Source of the DNA: Melampsora larici-populina 98AG31
Lineage: Eukaryota > Basidiomycota > Pucciniomycetes > Pucciniales > Melampsoraceae
DNA length: 64,000 bases
Direction: 5' to 3'
NCBI RefSeq assembly: GCF_000204055.1
Contig: NW_006768770.1
Span: forward strand, 2,193,837 to 2,257,836
Under the pieces are notes generated by a model. That model was not told where the DNA came from and made no database searches. It saw nothing but the letters and a program-made list of their open reading frames with translations. A program made the position numbers and the translations under genes. Every line of letters starts with the position of its first letter. The first letter of the stretch is position 1. Of the stretch, positions 1 through 12,191 are shown in pieces.

Positions 1-1
1 G

Positions 2-199
2 TGTGGGAAGACGGATCATTACATTGGCGAGTGTTCTGAAAGAAGTGAGAGAGGAAGGAGAGGTGGGAGAAGCAACTGGAGGGGTAGAGGTTATGGAAGA
101 TTTAGGCATAGAGTAGCTGAATTAGATGGTGTTAAGAATGAGGAAAAGGTGGAAGGACGATCTGATGGTTCAAAAAATGGCGATGCTTGGGAGTGCTAG
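2..199 (+). CDS. Gag C-terminus with CCHC zinc knuckle (partial)
   Basis: The frame starting at base 2 is open from the window edge to a TAG at 197-199. It begins with the end of a zinc knuckle, C-X4-H-X4-C (CGKTDHYIGEC), followed by an Arg/Gly-rich tail. This is the nucleocapsid part of Gag, which binds element RNA in the virus-like particle. The protease-pol frame overlaps it from 166 to 199 in the -1 frame, so Pol is probably made by frameshifting. The N-terminal capsid region is outside the window. Confidence 0.75.
   Translation, partial: CGKTDHYIGECSERSERGRRGGRSNWRGRGYGRFRHRVAELDGVKNEEKVEGRSDGSKNGDAWEC
172..178 (+). other. Candidate -1 ribosomal frameshift site (gag/pol)
   Basis: The heptamer A AAA AAT, phased to the gag frame, lies inside the 34-nt overlap of gag (stop 197-199) and the -1 pol frame (open from 166). 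It fits the X XXY YYZ rule for -1 slippage. No pseudoknot was modelled. A simple frameshift mutation is the alternative. Confidence 0.4.
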
Positions 200-1672
200 T
201 TGTGCCTCCCCCGAGCGAACCCAATTTAATGATAGACTTTAGTAACATTAATTCACTTGAAATCAAAGATACAAGAATTATCGATTTTGTTACTATTGTT
301 GACATTAAAACTGCCACAACGACCCAAGCGAGAGCACTGATAGACAGTGGTGCTACACATGAAGCCATCAGTGAAAGCTTTGCAACTAAGAACAACCTTC
401 ACTTAGAGCCTTTATCACAAATCAGAAAGGTGACGAGCTTCAGTGGTCATGAAGTTGCAATTATGCACACCGGAGAATTCTATGTCAACACCACCAAAGC
501 TCCTCCAACCACTTTCATAGTCACCCACCTAAGAGACAAGTACAATCTGATCCTTGGAATGCCGTGGATCAAGAACAATCATCATGTTATTGATTGGAGC
601 AATGGTTGACTCTTGAAAGAAACCACCAACATTGCAGTCGTAGAAACGACGTCGTTGAGACCGAAAAAAGCGCAGATGGACCGTGAGGTGGATTCAAATG
701 GGCAAGCTAGGATTCTTAACGAGGGGGTGGAGCTGAAAAGCTCGATTACACCCCCGCAATGTGAGTACAATTCGCTTAAGACCTCAAATTTTAAAGAAAA
801 GATGAGCAAGCAGGAACACCCTTTAGAAAACTTTTCAGATCTTGATTCAAACAACTCCAAAGAACGAAGTCATGCCACTGTTAACAAATCAGTGTTGCCT
901 GAGCCGACAAACACCTCGTTGGACCAGAAGGACATGGGACCCTCGAGGCAAGCAAGGCAAATAGGCAAGGGGGTAGAGATCCTTGAAAAATACTCTGTTA
1001 AACCCCCGCAGAGTACGTGTACAAAATCTTTGTCAAATGTGTATGAATTAGCTGGCAAGCGTTTCTTTACTCTATCACAGCTAGCAAATAGACGAACGAG
1101 TACAAAAATGACGTCAATCACAAAAATGATGAATCAACTACGGCAATCTCTCCAACCCACGACAGCTATGATTGATGCTGCTAAGGCGTCATGGAATCTA
1201 TCCGCTAGAATAGCAGCGGACCAAACTAAAGACACACCTAGCAAATCAGCATCAGAATTAGTTCCGGAGTGTTATCATGAATACTTGCACATGTTTGAGA
1301 AGAGCAATTCAAACACACTTCCTCCTCATCGCCCGTATGATTTCAGAGTGGATCTAACACCAGGTGCGACACCACAAGCCGGCAAAATTATTCCTTTATC
1401 ACCGAAAGAAACAGAAGTGTTAAACGAGATGTTGGAAAAAGGACTCAAAAATGGAACAATACGTAGAACCACATCTCCGTGGGCCGCGCCGGTACTATTC
1501 ACGGGAAAGAAGGATGGCAATCTCAGGCCCTGTTTTGATTATCGAAAGTTAAATGCAGTCACTATCAAAAATAAGTATCCATTACCTCTGACTATGGAAC
1601 TTATTGACAGCTTACTGAATGCTGATCAGTTCACCAGTCTTGACATGCGGAATGGCTATAACAACCTACGAG

Positions 1673-2949
1673 CAACACCCAAACCCCGCCGCGGAAAACT
1701 GGGGCAGCGCTGCGGCAGCGCGGGGGTCCCGCCGCATCCTCAGTCTACTGAACGCTCACTGGGATAAAACCGCGCCGGGGCCCAGTTTTTACTGAGGTCC
1801 AACCCGCCGCTGCCCCATTGAAGGTACCCCAGGGGGGACCCAGGGGCCCAGTTTGGCTCATATAGCCTAGACTGTACATATTCAACCCCTGACACGTCCA
1901 ATTGTTAGTTCAAACTTCAGATGAACAGTCACAACTCGTGTTTTCACAGAGGTTATCTAAAGGTACAAAATACCAAACTTGAAACCTCCGACAGGACGTG
2001 TGGGCTATAGTAAAAGAGGCACTCGTTGTTGAGCTGATTGGGCTCTGTCGTGTCGTGCGGTGGGACAGAAATTCTGCGCGGCGGACCGCTGGCAGCATGT
2101 TGACCTGTTTGACGTGAAGCTGGGGCTTTGAGGCGACTTGTAGTTGATTCTCATCATAAAACTCACTCATACCACCCTCGACATCCTCTAAGCTTTCCCA
2201 AACAATATGGCGCTCATTCAGAAACGCCATATCCGTTACCAGACTGAAGAGTTTAGGTACTCCACATTCATCTTTATTGAATGTATGTAGGGATCGATCC
2301 TCTAGTTCAGCCTGCGCGAGACTTTGAGAGATTGCATGACCCTCCAGCATTGTCTCATGGGAGTAATTGGGGTCCATTTGGTCGGGTGGAGGCGGTAGAG
2401 GAGGGTGAAGAGGAGCAGGTGGCGCAGGTGAGATGACCGGGTGCCGATACAAGACTGAAAGATGTGAATTTCATAACAAAGCAGTGAGTGAATCAGGAGC
2501 CAAACCGGATACGAGTTGAAAGTGTCCAAAGAAAGATAGCTGAGTACTGCTGGTATCAAAAAACCAATGTATCACACAAGCTAAAGGTCATAGAAATTTG
2601 CATCAAAATCAGTCAACAAAGGTCAAAGGTTCTTAACCGTCAACAGAGGGTCGCTTACTATCATGAATAGCATTTTTCTATTCTGTTGTCGTCTCTCGAT
2701 CAACTTTGTCAGATTGAGGGTTGTCAAGCAGGTCTTTTTCTTTTTGGCATTAATCTCATTTTTTCAAATTTAGGGAAATAAAACCCCAGTCTGCGGCGCG
2801 CTGCGATGGTCTCAAGCGCGCCGCGGTCCCCTTGAGATTTTTTCTCACTGCGGCAGCGCTGCGGTGAGGTCCCCGTAAAACTGGGGTTGATTGCACCGCT
2901 GCCTCCGTGGACCAAAAATCCGCCGCGCTGCGGCGGGGTTTGGGTGTTG
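1673..2949. mobile_element. DNA transposon nested in the chromovirus RT
   Basis: The ends are inverted repeats of about 20 bp starting CAACACCCAAACCCCGCCGC, and the 7-bp target duplication CTACGAG is at 1666-1672 and 2950-2956. The empty site reads straight through the conserved RT codons, which proves insertion. The outer 150 bp at each side are very GC-rich. They carry scattered CCCAGTTTT/AAAACTGGG motifs in both orientations (near 1697, 1780, 1848, 2785 and 2877), typical of subterminal transposase-binding repeats. The interior has no recognisable transposase, so it is probably non-autonomous. A 7-bp duplication does not place it in a superfamily with certainty. Confidence 0.85.
1910..2452 (-). 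CDS. Hypothetical 180-aa ORF inside the nested element
   Basis: This is the only long open frame in the nested element. The protein starts with a Pro-rich segment (PPAPLHPPLPPPPDQ), then an acidic middle (ESLEDVEGGMSEFYDEN), and ends in a Ser/Thr/Cys-rich tail. I recognise no domain. It could be an exon of a captured host gene, a degenerate element protein or a chance frame. It lies in the AT-richer interior, unlike the GC-rich ends, which mildly favours capture. Confidence 0.3.
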   Translation of the reverse strand: MYRHPVISPAPPAPLHPPLPPPPDQMDPNYSHETMLEGHAISQSLAQAELEDRSLHTFNKDECGVPKLFSLVTDMAFLNERHIVWESLEDVEGGMSEFYDENQLQVASKPQLHVKQVNMLPAVRRAEFLSHRTTRQSPISSTTSASFTIAHTSCRRFQVWYFVPLDNLCENTSCDCSSEV

Positions 2950-5667
2950 CTACGAGTCAGAGAAGGCGATGAGGCAAAGCTAGCGTTCATCTGCAAAGCG
3001 GGCCAATTCGAACCCTTAGTAATGCCCTTTGGTCCAACAGGAGCGCCAGGTTTCTTTCAGTATTTTATTCAGGACATATTGAAAACTCATATAGGGAAGG
3101 ATGTAGCGGCGTATCAGGATGACATTTTGATTTACACTGGACCTGGAGTTGATCACCAAGCTGTTGTGAAAGAAGTTTTGAAGATATTGAAAGAACAGAA
3201 CGTGTGGCTCAAACCTGAAAAATGCAAGTTCTCAAGAAAAGAAATATCTTATTTAGGTTTAGTGATATCAAGGAATCAGATCAAAATGGATGAAAGTAAA
3301 GTTAAGGCAGTGAAGGATTGGCCTACTCCAAAAAATGTATCCGAGACTCAAACCTTTCTAGGTTTTGCTAATTTTTACCGTCGATTTATAGACCAGTTTT
3401 CCAAGATGGCTAAACCTTTGCATGAACTCTCTCAAAAAGGAGTCGAATTCAAATGGAATGAAGAACGGAATAGAGCTTTCGAGTCACTCAAGAATGCTTT
3501 CACGACAGCGCCTGTTTTGCGCATAGCAGATCCGTACAAACCTTTCATCTTGGAGTGTGATTGTTCTGACTATGCGTTAGGAGCTGTTCTGTCACAGGTA
3601 TCTGAGGACGACAATGAACTTCACCCAATAGCGTACTTGTCTCGGTCCCTAATACAAGCAGAAAGGAACTACGAAATATTCGATAAGGAGCTGTTGGCAG
3701 TTGTGGCCTCATTCAAGGAATGGCGCCAGTATTTAGAAGGCAATCCGAACAGGTTAAATGTCATTGTTTATACAGATCACAAGAACCTACAATCCCTAAT
3801 GACGACTAAGGAATTAACAAGACGACAGGCCCGATGGGCGGAGATCTTAGGAAGCTTCGACTTTGAGATCAGATTCCGACCTGGAAGACAGTCAACGAAG
3901 CCTGATGCATTGTCCCGGAGACCAGACTTAATGCCGGCAGAAGGACAGAAACTCTCATTTGGTCAGTTACTCAAACCGGAAAACTTGCCTCATGATGCCT
4001 TTGTAGACAAACTCGAAATCGCCGACATGTGGTTCGAAAACGAGGAGGACTTAATTGAATCAGAAGATGAAGTTGAAAACGAATCACATGAACGCGACAT
4101 TTTGAAAGATTCAGAATTACTTAAATTAATACGAGCAAAATCGGCGGAAGATGACAAGATCAAGGAACTAATGAACTTATGCGAGGACATGCCAAAATCT
4201 AAACTGCTGAAAGGATATCATCTAGTTGACCAAGTTTTGTACTTCAAGAACAAGGTAGTTGTTCCAAACGACAACAAGCTTAAGCTACTCATTCTACGCT
4301 CAAGACACGATAGTAAACTTGCTGGACACCCTGGCCGAATGCGAACCCTAGCGTTGGTGAAGAGGGCGTATTATTGGGCGTCGATGAAAGCATTTGTGAA
4401 TAACTACGTTGATGGATGTGAATCGTGCCAGAGAGTAAAGTCCCGAACAGAGAAACCTTTTGGCAGCCTACAACCTCTGCCAATCCCTCAAGGACCGTGG
4501 CTTGATATATGTTATGATCTAATAACTGATTTACCTCTTTTGAACCGTTATGATAGCATCTTAACAGTTGTTGACAGGCTCACGAAGATGGCCCACTTTA
4601 TTGCTTGCAAAAAGAACATGAAGTCCGATGAACTTGCAACCCTAATGGTGAAGGAAGTATGGCGGCTACATGGAACCCCAAAGACGATCACCTCAGATAG
4701 AGGAAATATCTTTATTTCACGAATCACGAAAGACTTCAACAAACGTCTGGGAATCAAGACTCAAGCGTCGACGGCGTTTCACCCGCAAACTGATGGACAA
4801 ACGGAAATCACAAACAAAGCGGTTGAATTGTTCATACGACACTTTACGGCGTACAAGCAGGATGACTGGTATGATTTATTACCCTTCGCTGAATTCTCTT
4901 ACAACAACAATGAACACTCAGCAATTGGAGTATCCCCGTTTAAAGCAAACTATGGCTTCAATGTAAATTTCACTGACATCCCTGCGAGTGAGCAATGTCT
5001 GCCTTTAGTAGAACAGAGGATAGAGCAAATTAAGGACGTTCAGAGAGAAATAAGGGATGCTATGGCGTTAACGCAAGAGGTAATGAAATCAAGACACGAT
5101 GAAAAAACAAGACCAACGCCAACATGGAAGGAAGGTGACAAAGTATGGCTAAATGGTAAACATATTTCGACTACTAGGCCGACAGCAAAATTTGCACAGA
5201 GGTGGCTAGGACCCTTTTCAGTCTTATCATGCGTGTCGAAAAATGCTTACAAAATTAGTTTACCCAAATCAATGAGCAAAATTCATCCAGTATTTCACGT
5301 CAACTTATTACAAAAATTCGAGAAGAGCAAGATTCAAGGTCAAGACAAAATCAAACCACCACCGGTAATATTAAATGACAATGAAGAATTTGAAGTTGAA
5401 GATGTACTTGACAAAAGGAAGAAGGGGAGCAAAATTGAATATTTAGTCAGTTGGAAAGGATATGGAGAAGAACATGACTCATGGGAACCAGAAGAGGGAA
5501 TGAAGAATGCGCAAGAATTAGTAATCAAGTTCAATAAAAATTATCCTAATGCTGAAAATAGATATAAAAGGACACAGAGAAAATAGAGGGTGAGGCTTTT
5601 TCCCATTGGGTTTTTTAATGCCAACCCGTGGAAAGATGCTAACCTGCAAGAGGGGGTTGAGACATGG

Positions 5668-5849
5668 AAGGGGGAGTGGTGTTATGACCCTTATAGCACT
5701 GCCAGTACTTAGCCACTTATGTACTTAGCTGTTCTCATTATACTTGGCTCAGCGCACAGATAGTGCTTCTTCACTTAGCAATCTAATCTCATTACTAGAT
5801 CACCCTTGAGGCTTCTCTTGCATCTCATCATTCCTCAAGTCCTATCACG
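5668..5849 (+). repeat. Polypurine tract and start of 3' LTR
   Basis: GAAGGGGGAG at 5668-5677 is the plus-strand primer site expected at the end of a Ty3/gypsy body. It is followed by TGGTGTTATGACCC, a usual way for these LTRs to begin. The second LTR is not in the window, so the LTR end cannot be defined. About 170 bp later a hAT coding frame begins, so the LTR is probably truncated or interrupted. Confidence 0.6.
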
Positions 5850-8552
5850 TGTCCTCTGGATTACACTTGCCTTTGGTGTGGAAAAGTTTGTCGAGGCCAT
5901 GGAACAACACAATCAAATCTGAAAATCTGCCGCGATGGGTCCAATCAGCCTGGAAGATCAAAGGTTGGGTGCCCATGTCGGAACAAAGCGATTGCTCGTG
6001 GCTGCAAGCTTCCACCAAGTGTTGCCAAGGTCAACTCACAGAAATTAGCAAATGCTCATAAAGTTTCAGCTATGAACAACTTTGTTACTGTCATTCCCAA
6101 ATTCGATATGAAGACATTCAATTGTCTGTTGACACTATGGCAGGTACGGCAAGCCTTGCCATGGTCTTGAATCAAAGACCCACTACTTCAAGCGGCTTTC
6201 TACTATGCTCAACCTGATGCTCACCTTTACAACCGTAAGTGGACCACCAACAAGGCAAAACACCTCCATCTTAATCTAAGAGACAGGGTCTATAGTGAGC
6301 TGGAAGTAAGTGTTTCTCTTATTGGGTTTTTATTATTGAGATATCTTATAACTGTTCTAATTTTGGGTTGGTATTGATGTAGTCCATTCCTGGAAAGTTC
6401 ACACTAACCCACGATGTGTGGACTGTGAAAGGTAATTTATGGGCTTTTATAGGTGGAGTTGCTACCTTTATCGACAAGGACTGGAATTTTGTATCTTGCC
6501 ATCTCACCCTGAAACGAGTTGCACATCATCATAAGGGTGCGTGGCTCGCGGAGCCACTGGTCACTGTACTGAAGAAGCGAGATATTTATAAGAAGATAAG
6601 TTTTTCACTCACCTGTTTTATATGTAGAGAAGTTTGCTAATACCCTCTGCTCATTTTTATGTATTACATGCTAGCTCATGCCACTGACTCAGCTTCAAAC
6701 AACGTTACATTGGCAAATGAGATGCACAATCAACTTCAAGAACACGACAGCTATTCTTCAGATTACACATGGGATCCTGACACCATGCACATCAAATGCA
6801 TGTGTCACAAGATCGGCCTAATCGTCAATGCCAGGATAGCAGCCCTTGGCCTTCCGACTAATAAACAGCGACACTCAGTTCTTGGTTTCTTCCCTTCACC
6901 TGACAACTGACCCACCATTACCAAAAATGATACTGAAGATGATATTGACCCAGCTATCCTTGTCGGTTCCTCACCATCAGACAAAGAAGAGTCTGATGTT
7001 GAACATGAGGAAGACGACGTGAGCGAATCGGAACAAAACCCAGATGACACCACTGAGGATGATTACTGGGATATGGAGGCCATCGATATCTTACCTAAGC
7101 CAAACAAGACGAAAGCGAATGGATTGAAAGTGTTAACCCAAGATGTATGTAATTACTTATCATGTGTTTTGAATTCATACTGACAATGTTTATTTTGAAA
7201 CCAGCTGGACTTTGTTGTGAAGAAGATCACACGATCTAGCGCATGGCGCGAGGACTTTAACGCCCGTCGATTAGATCCGAGGCGAAAGCAACCGGATGGT
7301 GAAGGACCTGGCCGCTCTCTGATAGCTGGTCATGGTATCCGATGGAACATCTGTCTCGACAGATGGGAGCAAATGTATGAAAATCGGGATGTAAGTCGCC
7401 ATGATTTTGAAGCTATGTTGGAGACTGATCAACCGATTTGCTTGTGCAGGTTATTGATGACATGCTGAAAGAGGAAGCGGCGAAGTCTCAAGCCAAGAAG
7501 TCCAGAAACTATAAGAAGACTTCCAAGAAAGAGTCAGGGTATTTCCAAGAGACTTTTTTCTCTATCTCCGCCTGGAGGGATGTGAGAGACTTACTTGATG
7601 AATTGCGAGTAAGTTGGCCTGTAACCTCTAATTCAATCATCTGAATAATTACTGACTCAAGGGTTCTGATCAGCCATTCAAGACTCTGACCAAGCGTATG
7701 GAGGCCAATGCTCCCACCGGTTGTATGGTACTTGCTGAGTATCAAAACCTACTTACCTCTTTGACAGCTCGATCGGCGGCTCTTCCACAAGATGATCACA
7801 TGCAACGTTTTTTGCATGCTTGTATTGAACGAACAAAAGTTTACTACGAGGAAGCCCTTGGTTGCAATACTCTTCTCATGGCCACTGTTTTCCACCCTTC
7901 CCTTTGATTGTGGTTTTTTGATCATACTCTTGGAACAGACCATGCGATAACCACCCACGCAACCGAATACCTTAATGAACAGTTTACTCAACGCCAGTCT
8001 AAACTAGATCTTCCCTCTGAATCACCTCAAAGCCCTCAACACAAAGCCCAAGCAACTCATGTGCCCGATATATATCGGCTCTATCAGCCTCAATCCACCT
8101 CCTCAGTAGCTAATGAGTTGGAGCGTTACTTGAAGGGTGAAGACCCATTAGTTTTGGCAGGGGTGGATAATGGTCCTGAGGCGGTTCTTCAATGGTGGAA
8201 GGTAAGTAGTACTACCTAATATTCAGTATTACATCTAACTGATCCTTTATGCCGACCTCATCTTCAGGAACACAAATATAAATATCCTGTACTGGCTTCC
8301 CTTGCACGGGACTACCTATCGGCCCCGGGATCTTCAGCTGCAGCTGAGCGAACCTTTTCAGCTGCAGCCGATGTCGCTACTGCAGTGCGAGGTCGTTTGG
8401 CCCCTCGCACCATTGAGATGTGTGTGGGTAGTCGACTGTGGCTCCGCGAGGGGGTTTGCATTACTGACGATTACAAAGATGTCGGTTTGATCATCCAAGC
8501 TTGGGAGGAAGCTTTCAAGAAGAGAAAAGGGAAAGAAAAGCCTCCCCCTTAG
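5799..8552 (+). pseudogene. hAT-family transposase, decayed copy
   Basis: Seven exons can be followed: about 5799-6305, 6383-about 6597, 6675-7144, 7205-7390, 7450-7608, 7674-8201 and 8268-8552, most with good GT-AG sites. Together they encode a cut-and-paste transposase. Exon 1 has a BED-type finger (CLWCGKVCRGHG..C). Exon 2 carries the first catalytic region (THDVW) and exon 3 the second (HATDSASNN) with the C..H insert (IKCMCHKIG). The last exon is the hAT dimerisation domain (YPVLASLARDYLSAPGSSAAAERTFSAA). Three in-frame TGA codons interrupt it, at 6168-6170, 6908-6910 and 7905-7907. The donor site after exon 2 (AAGATAAGT) also lacks a proper GT. I could not find convincing terminal repeats, so the element ends are unknown. 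It is not close to the intact hAT at 12363-15242. Confidence 0.88.
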
Positions 8553-11372
8553 CTTCATTCATTTATATCACACAAAAACTTTGATTTCTCAACGTGTCTG
8601 TTCTTTTCTCAGCCTCACTGATAAAAAATTCTGTTCTTGATTATATCATATAAAAATAAAAGAATGTTATGTTTCTTTTTTACTGTTTGTTAAACAAGTC
8701 TAGTGACCGAGTGTGTGTTTTTTCAAAAAAATTCTTTTTTGCCTGTTTTTGCTTGTCTGGCCGTTGCGTTCTGGGCTTTTTCAATTTGGCTGTGTTGCGT
8801 TTGTTTTTTGTTCTGGCCCTCTAAAATCTTTATCGTTGCGCTCATATATGAAACATGTTAGTCTTGTGTTACGTTATCGCAAGGTGCCAGTTCCTTTCAT
8901 TTTGGAACGGTACGTTGCCCAAAAGGTTGTGAGTAACGTAATTCAGCATAACTGTCCAATGTTGGTAAGGCTCCAACAACTTTCTCTTTTGAAACGTCTA
9001 CATATGCTCAGTATGGGATGACATAGGAGGGAACGAACAAGGCTCTCAGCAAAACACTCTACCCTCAGTGTCAGAAAGGGCATACACCACCTCAGCATCA
9101 TATCTCCTTTCTTATGTCAAACTCATTGACTATGAACAATCTACATGAAATTAACCAAGTACATGTAGTAAGGAGAAAAAATAAGACAGGTATAACAGTT
9201 ACATACAAATAAATACATGCAAGAACCAATTACATGTATGATACACAAACTACTCATTTCTATTCTTAATATATTTTAATTGATCTATATCTGTGTATCC
9301 TATTTGTCTATTTTTCTCTTACTGTGTGATATTCAAAAGATACTAGCTGTGTTCAAACCTGGCCCAGTTGCCAAAAGACTGGTACACTCAGTTGCTTCTT
9401 TGGTGGTAACTTTGTGTATCAAGTTGACATTTATTGAGAGCTCCCAGCCAAAAAGCCAACCAGGTGTGCCGGGGTTTGTGGCAACCAGGTTATGTCAGCT
9501 CTTGAGCTCTTAAGCATGAAGAGCCAGAAGAGCTACAAGCTTTTTGTAATATATAAATAATATTTCATTGTTCATAAATTCATAACACAGATAATCTGTG
9601 TTAGAAATATATCTTAATAAAGACAACTTATAGACCTAGTTTCAAAGGTCACAACAGCTATAGAGTGCGGAGCACCCATACAACTAACAGAATAACAATA
9701 TATAACATGATAAAGAAATGATAATCAAAAGATATTCAAAAATATACCTTTTAGACGTAATACCAAAAGATAAGAAGAGAATATACTAGTTATATTCGTA
9801 CCTAATAAATTACCTATCAAGAGAAATTCTCGAGAGAACATGAGAACTCCTTTGGCATCTTGAGAAAAGGACTAGGCCGGAGAAAGTGATACTGACAGAA
9901 AGGAGAATCTAGGAAACTAATAGAATACGTAATCAACTGATAAAACAAAAAGACTACGTCACTGTGAAGAAAACGAGAGTAAATCAAATGAGAAACTCAC
10001 AAGCCAATGAAGATTACCTAAGGAACTAACAATGCCAAGAGACCGATTGTAGTAACAAACTGATAAGGAAGTAAATGGATCCTTTAGCTCCTTTTACGTA
10101 AACCACATCTAACTGAATTGGTTTGTACGGAAATAAGCAAGGACTCGCTCGGAGTAACAAGGTCTAAGGCTGATAGAAGACCACAGCATACGGTTCACCA
10201 CCAGTTGGAAGACTACGATTCAAAGATATAAATACCTAGCTAGCAAGCTGAAAAGAGGAGGACTCACCTGATTTTACCCCCTTAAATTTTCTGCTAGATA
10301 TATCACATCTACTCGGAAGAAATTATTCATTTTGATACCAGCTTCTGAGAACATTCCCAAAGAATAATCTTGTTAGCTACAATAATCGAATAACTTTAAA
10401 ATCAGTGTCAAAACCTCTAAATCTTTTATTTTACTCCGTTGAAATTCTACCCTATACGAGTTTAAAACTAGGTTAGTCTTCTCTTCAATTCTCCTCTGGT
10501 CAAGGACCCAGTTCTTGCATCACCTAGTGTTGGCAAGATCCCTGTAGAGTAAAATCACAGGCTACTCCCAGACGTTCAGTCTTCGAGAATAGATTAAGGC
10601 TCAGGTCTGACTCACCATTGCCTGTAACCCTACAGTGGGCCTGTAATCCTATAAAAATCCTCATTTCGACCGAGTATATAAACATCAACGCTGATACATC
10701 TCTATCCCTATAACCTACCTTATAGGAAAGCATACATTAGTCCACGTATCCAGTGGAATAACTTGTCAGGATCCTAGTACGAGTCACTGAACTAGACCAT
10801 CTCGTACGTTATATAGATTGCCACCCTGACAGGTTAGGTTTGAACAGGCGAATTGTTTGAAACAAAAAAGCACACATGGACCAATTGGGAAGATGATCCT
10901 GAATGATTTGCTTCATGATGATCTTTCTAATAACCATGTCTTAGTTCAAGCAACTAAGTTGGATTGGGAACCCAACATATAGCAGTTCATATAAAACTAA
11001 TCTACTTGGCAAGTGATGACCGCAAAGAAGAGAAGTCTAGGGCTTTTGTGCTAAAAAGATGGGCTTGATATAATAAATTACAAAGGTGAATCAAGGTTAT
11101 ATGAGAATAAAGGGTTATACATGCTCAATATAGCTTTGAAGATCCATATGTACTGTTCACTTGTGATAATCTACATGATCACCAGCTAGTGGAGCCCAGA
11201 GATGTTCACATGTGCACCCTTTTATGTAGCCTATGTGATACTTTCTGTGTACTTTACTGTTGTCTGCCGGGTATATCAAGCCCTTTTTATGTTCTTACTT
11301 TTTGTTTATCATCATTTACAATTGTAACTTACATAGCTTCATCAAACAAACAAACAATCCATACTGATCTCC
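8553..11372. other. Intergenic, repeat fragments, no gene
   Basis: No coding frame with a recognisable domain or splice structure is visible. It holds an old MITE copy near 9346-9500. On the minus strand, 10985 to about 10310 has LTR-like features: TGTTGGGTTCCC at about 10985-10974, a TATA-like tract near 10680 and a GGTATCA primer-site-like word near 10337. A related TTGGGTTCCC block occurs at about 52754 on the plus strand. These suggest remnants of one LTR family, but no gag or pol is left. Confidence 0.5.
9346..9500. repeat. Diverged MITE copy (same family as 47350-47509)
   Basis: The core at 9407-9454 (TAACTTTGTGTATCAAGTTG, then a run to CCCAGCCAAAAA) matches 47411-47458 almost exactly, and the left end TTCAAACCTGGCCCAG resembles that copy's end. 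The right end is too diverged to define. Confidence 0.6.
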
Positions 11373-11375
11373 AAA

Positions 11376-12191
11376 CACTACACGAAATATAATATTTTCT
11401 GGGCAGAAAATTAAATTATTGATACACAAAAATATTGAGAGGCCAGGAGAAGGGCAAAAAATAAATAAAAATATGCATCTTGTTCCCTGTGGTGAGAGCT
11501 TCACTCTCCATATTGTTCCATATGTGTACAGTCCATATTGATAAGTGTACTAACAATCAGAGCTTCATAATCATCCAATTNNNNNNNNNNNNNNNNNNNN
11601 NNNNNNNNNNNNNNNNNNNNNNNNNNNNNNNNNNNNNNNNNNNNNNNNNNNNNNNNNNNNNNNNNNNNNNNNNNNNNNNNNNNNNNNNNNNNNNNNNNNN
11701 AGCTGACTCTTCCTCTCGAACTTTCATAAGATCAAGAACTATGTAGCTAGTATGACAATCATTCTATGGATCTGTATGTACAAATGTATAAAAAAGATGA
11801 TATCTTTTTTAGCAGACCAGCATGCCGTGTGGTCCTATTATGAACTATTTGGAGGACAATTCCAGCTTACCAATGCACCCACAATCGAGCGTTTTGGACC
11901 CAAATTGAAAAATTTATGAGTATTTTCAGAAATCAAAAGTTTCTCTAAACACTAATGAGCCAAATTTCAGTGCTTGTTACAGGTTGTAATTGGATGATTG
12001 TGAAGGTTTATTGTTAGTACACTTATCAATATGGACTGTAAAAATACGGAAAAATATGCAGAGTGAAGTTCTCAACGCAGGGAACAAGATGCATATTTTT
12101 ATTCATTTTTTGCTCTCCTCCTGGCCTCTCAATATTTTTGTGTATCAATAATTTAATTTTCTGCCCAGAAAATATTATCTTTCTTGTAGTG
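11376..12191. mobile_element. CACTA-type MITE with ~200-bp inverted arms
   Basis: The left end CACTACACGAAATATAATA and the inverted right end CACTACAAGAAAGATAATA match closely. The match continues for about 200 bp on each side (11376-11580 against 11988-12191). The 3-bp duplication AAA lies at 11373-11375 and 12192-12194. A CACTACAAGAAA terminus with a 3-bp duplication is the hallmark of CACTA (CMC/EnSpm) elements. There is no transposase. The copy is non-autonomous and can fold as a long hairpin. Confidence 0.87.
11581..11700. other. Assembly gap (120 N)
   Basis: A run of 120 N sits inside the hairpin element, at the inner end of its left arm. The gap is probably a product of the inverted repeat. 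The true length is unknown. Confidence 0.99.

Larger units (their letters stand above)
166..5586 (+). pseudogene. Chromovirus Pol polyprotein, interrupted
   Basis: Pol makes the protease, reverse transcriptase, RNase H and integrase of the element. The protease active site (DSGAT) is at about 343-357. RT begins near 1255. It is cut at 1672 inside the first catalytic block ([11 protein letters not shown]) and resumes at 2950 (VREGDEAK). The YQDD catalytic box is at about 3112. RNase H spans about 3545-3930. The integrase H2C2 finger is near 4300-4440, its DDE core about 4500-4960, and the chromodomain (WKGYGEEHDSWEP) about 5390-5560. Defects are the TGA at 607-609 (same frame on both sides) and the 1277-bp insertion. 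Removing the insertion plus one 7-bp duplication restores the frame exactly, so the insertion is recent relative to Pol. All catalytic residues I can check are present. Confidence 0.9.
1..5849 (+). mobile_element. Ty3/gypsy chromovirus LTR retrotransposon, 5' part outside window
   Basis: The domain order runs gag zinc knuckle, aspartic protease, reverse transcriptase, RNase H, integrase and a C-terminal chromodomain, which defines the chromovirus branch of Ty3/gypsy. A purine-rich tract at 5668-5676 is followed by what looks like the start of the 3' LTR (about 5677). The 5' LTR and most of gag lie left of the window. The copy is dead: it has an in-frame TGA at 607-609 and a 1277-bp DNA element in the RT. 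Otherwise the pol region from 2950 to 5586 is one long open frame with its key residues intact, so the element is fairly young. Its right end is uncertain, because a decayed hAT gene begins within 200 bp of the LTR start. Confidence 0.93.

Noticed and set aside
10310..10985. A complete LTR on the minus strand with primer-binding site
   Set aside because: The start word, TATA-like tract and GGTATCA are suggestive, but no matching second LTR or pol gene is present, so I only note it as a possible fragment.
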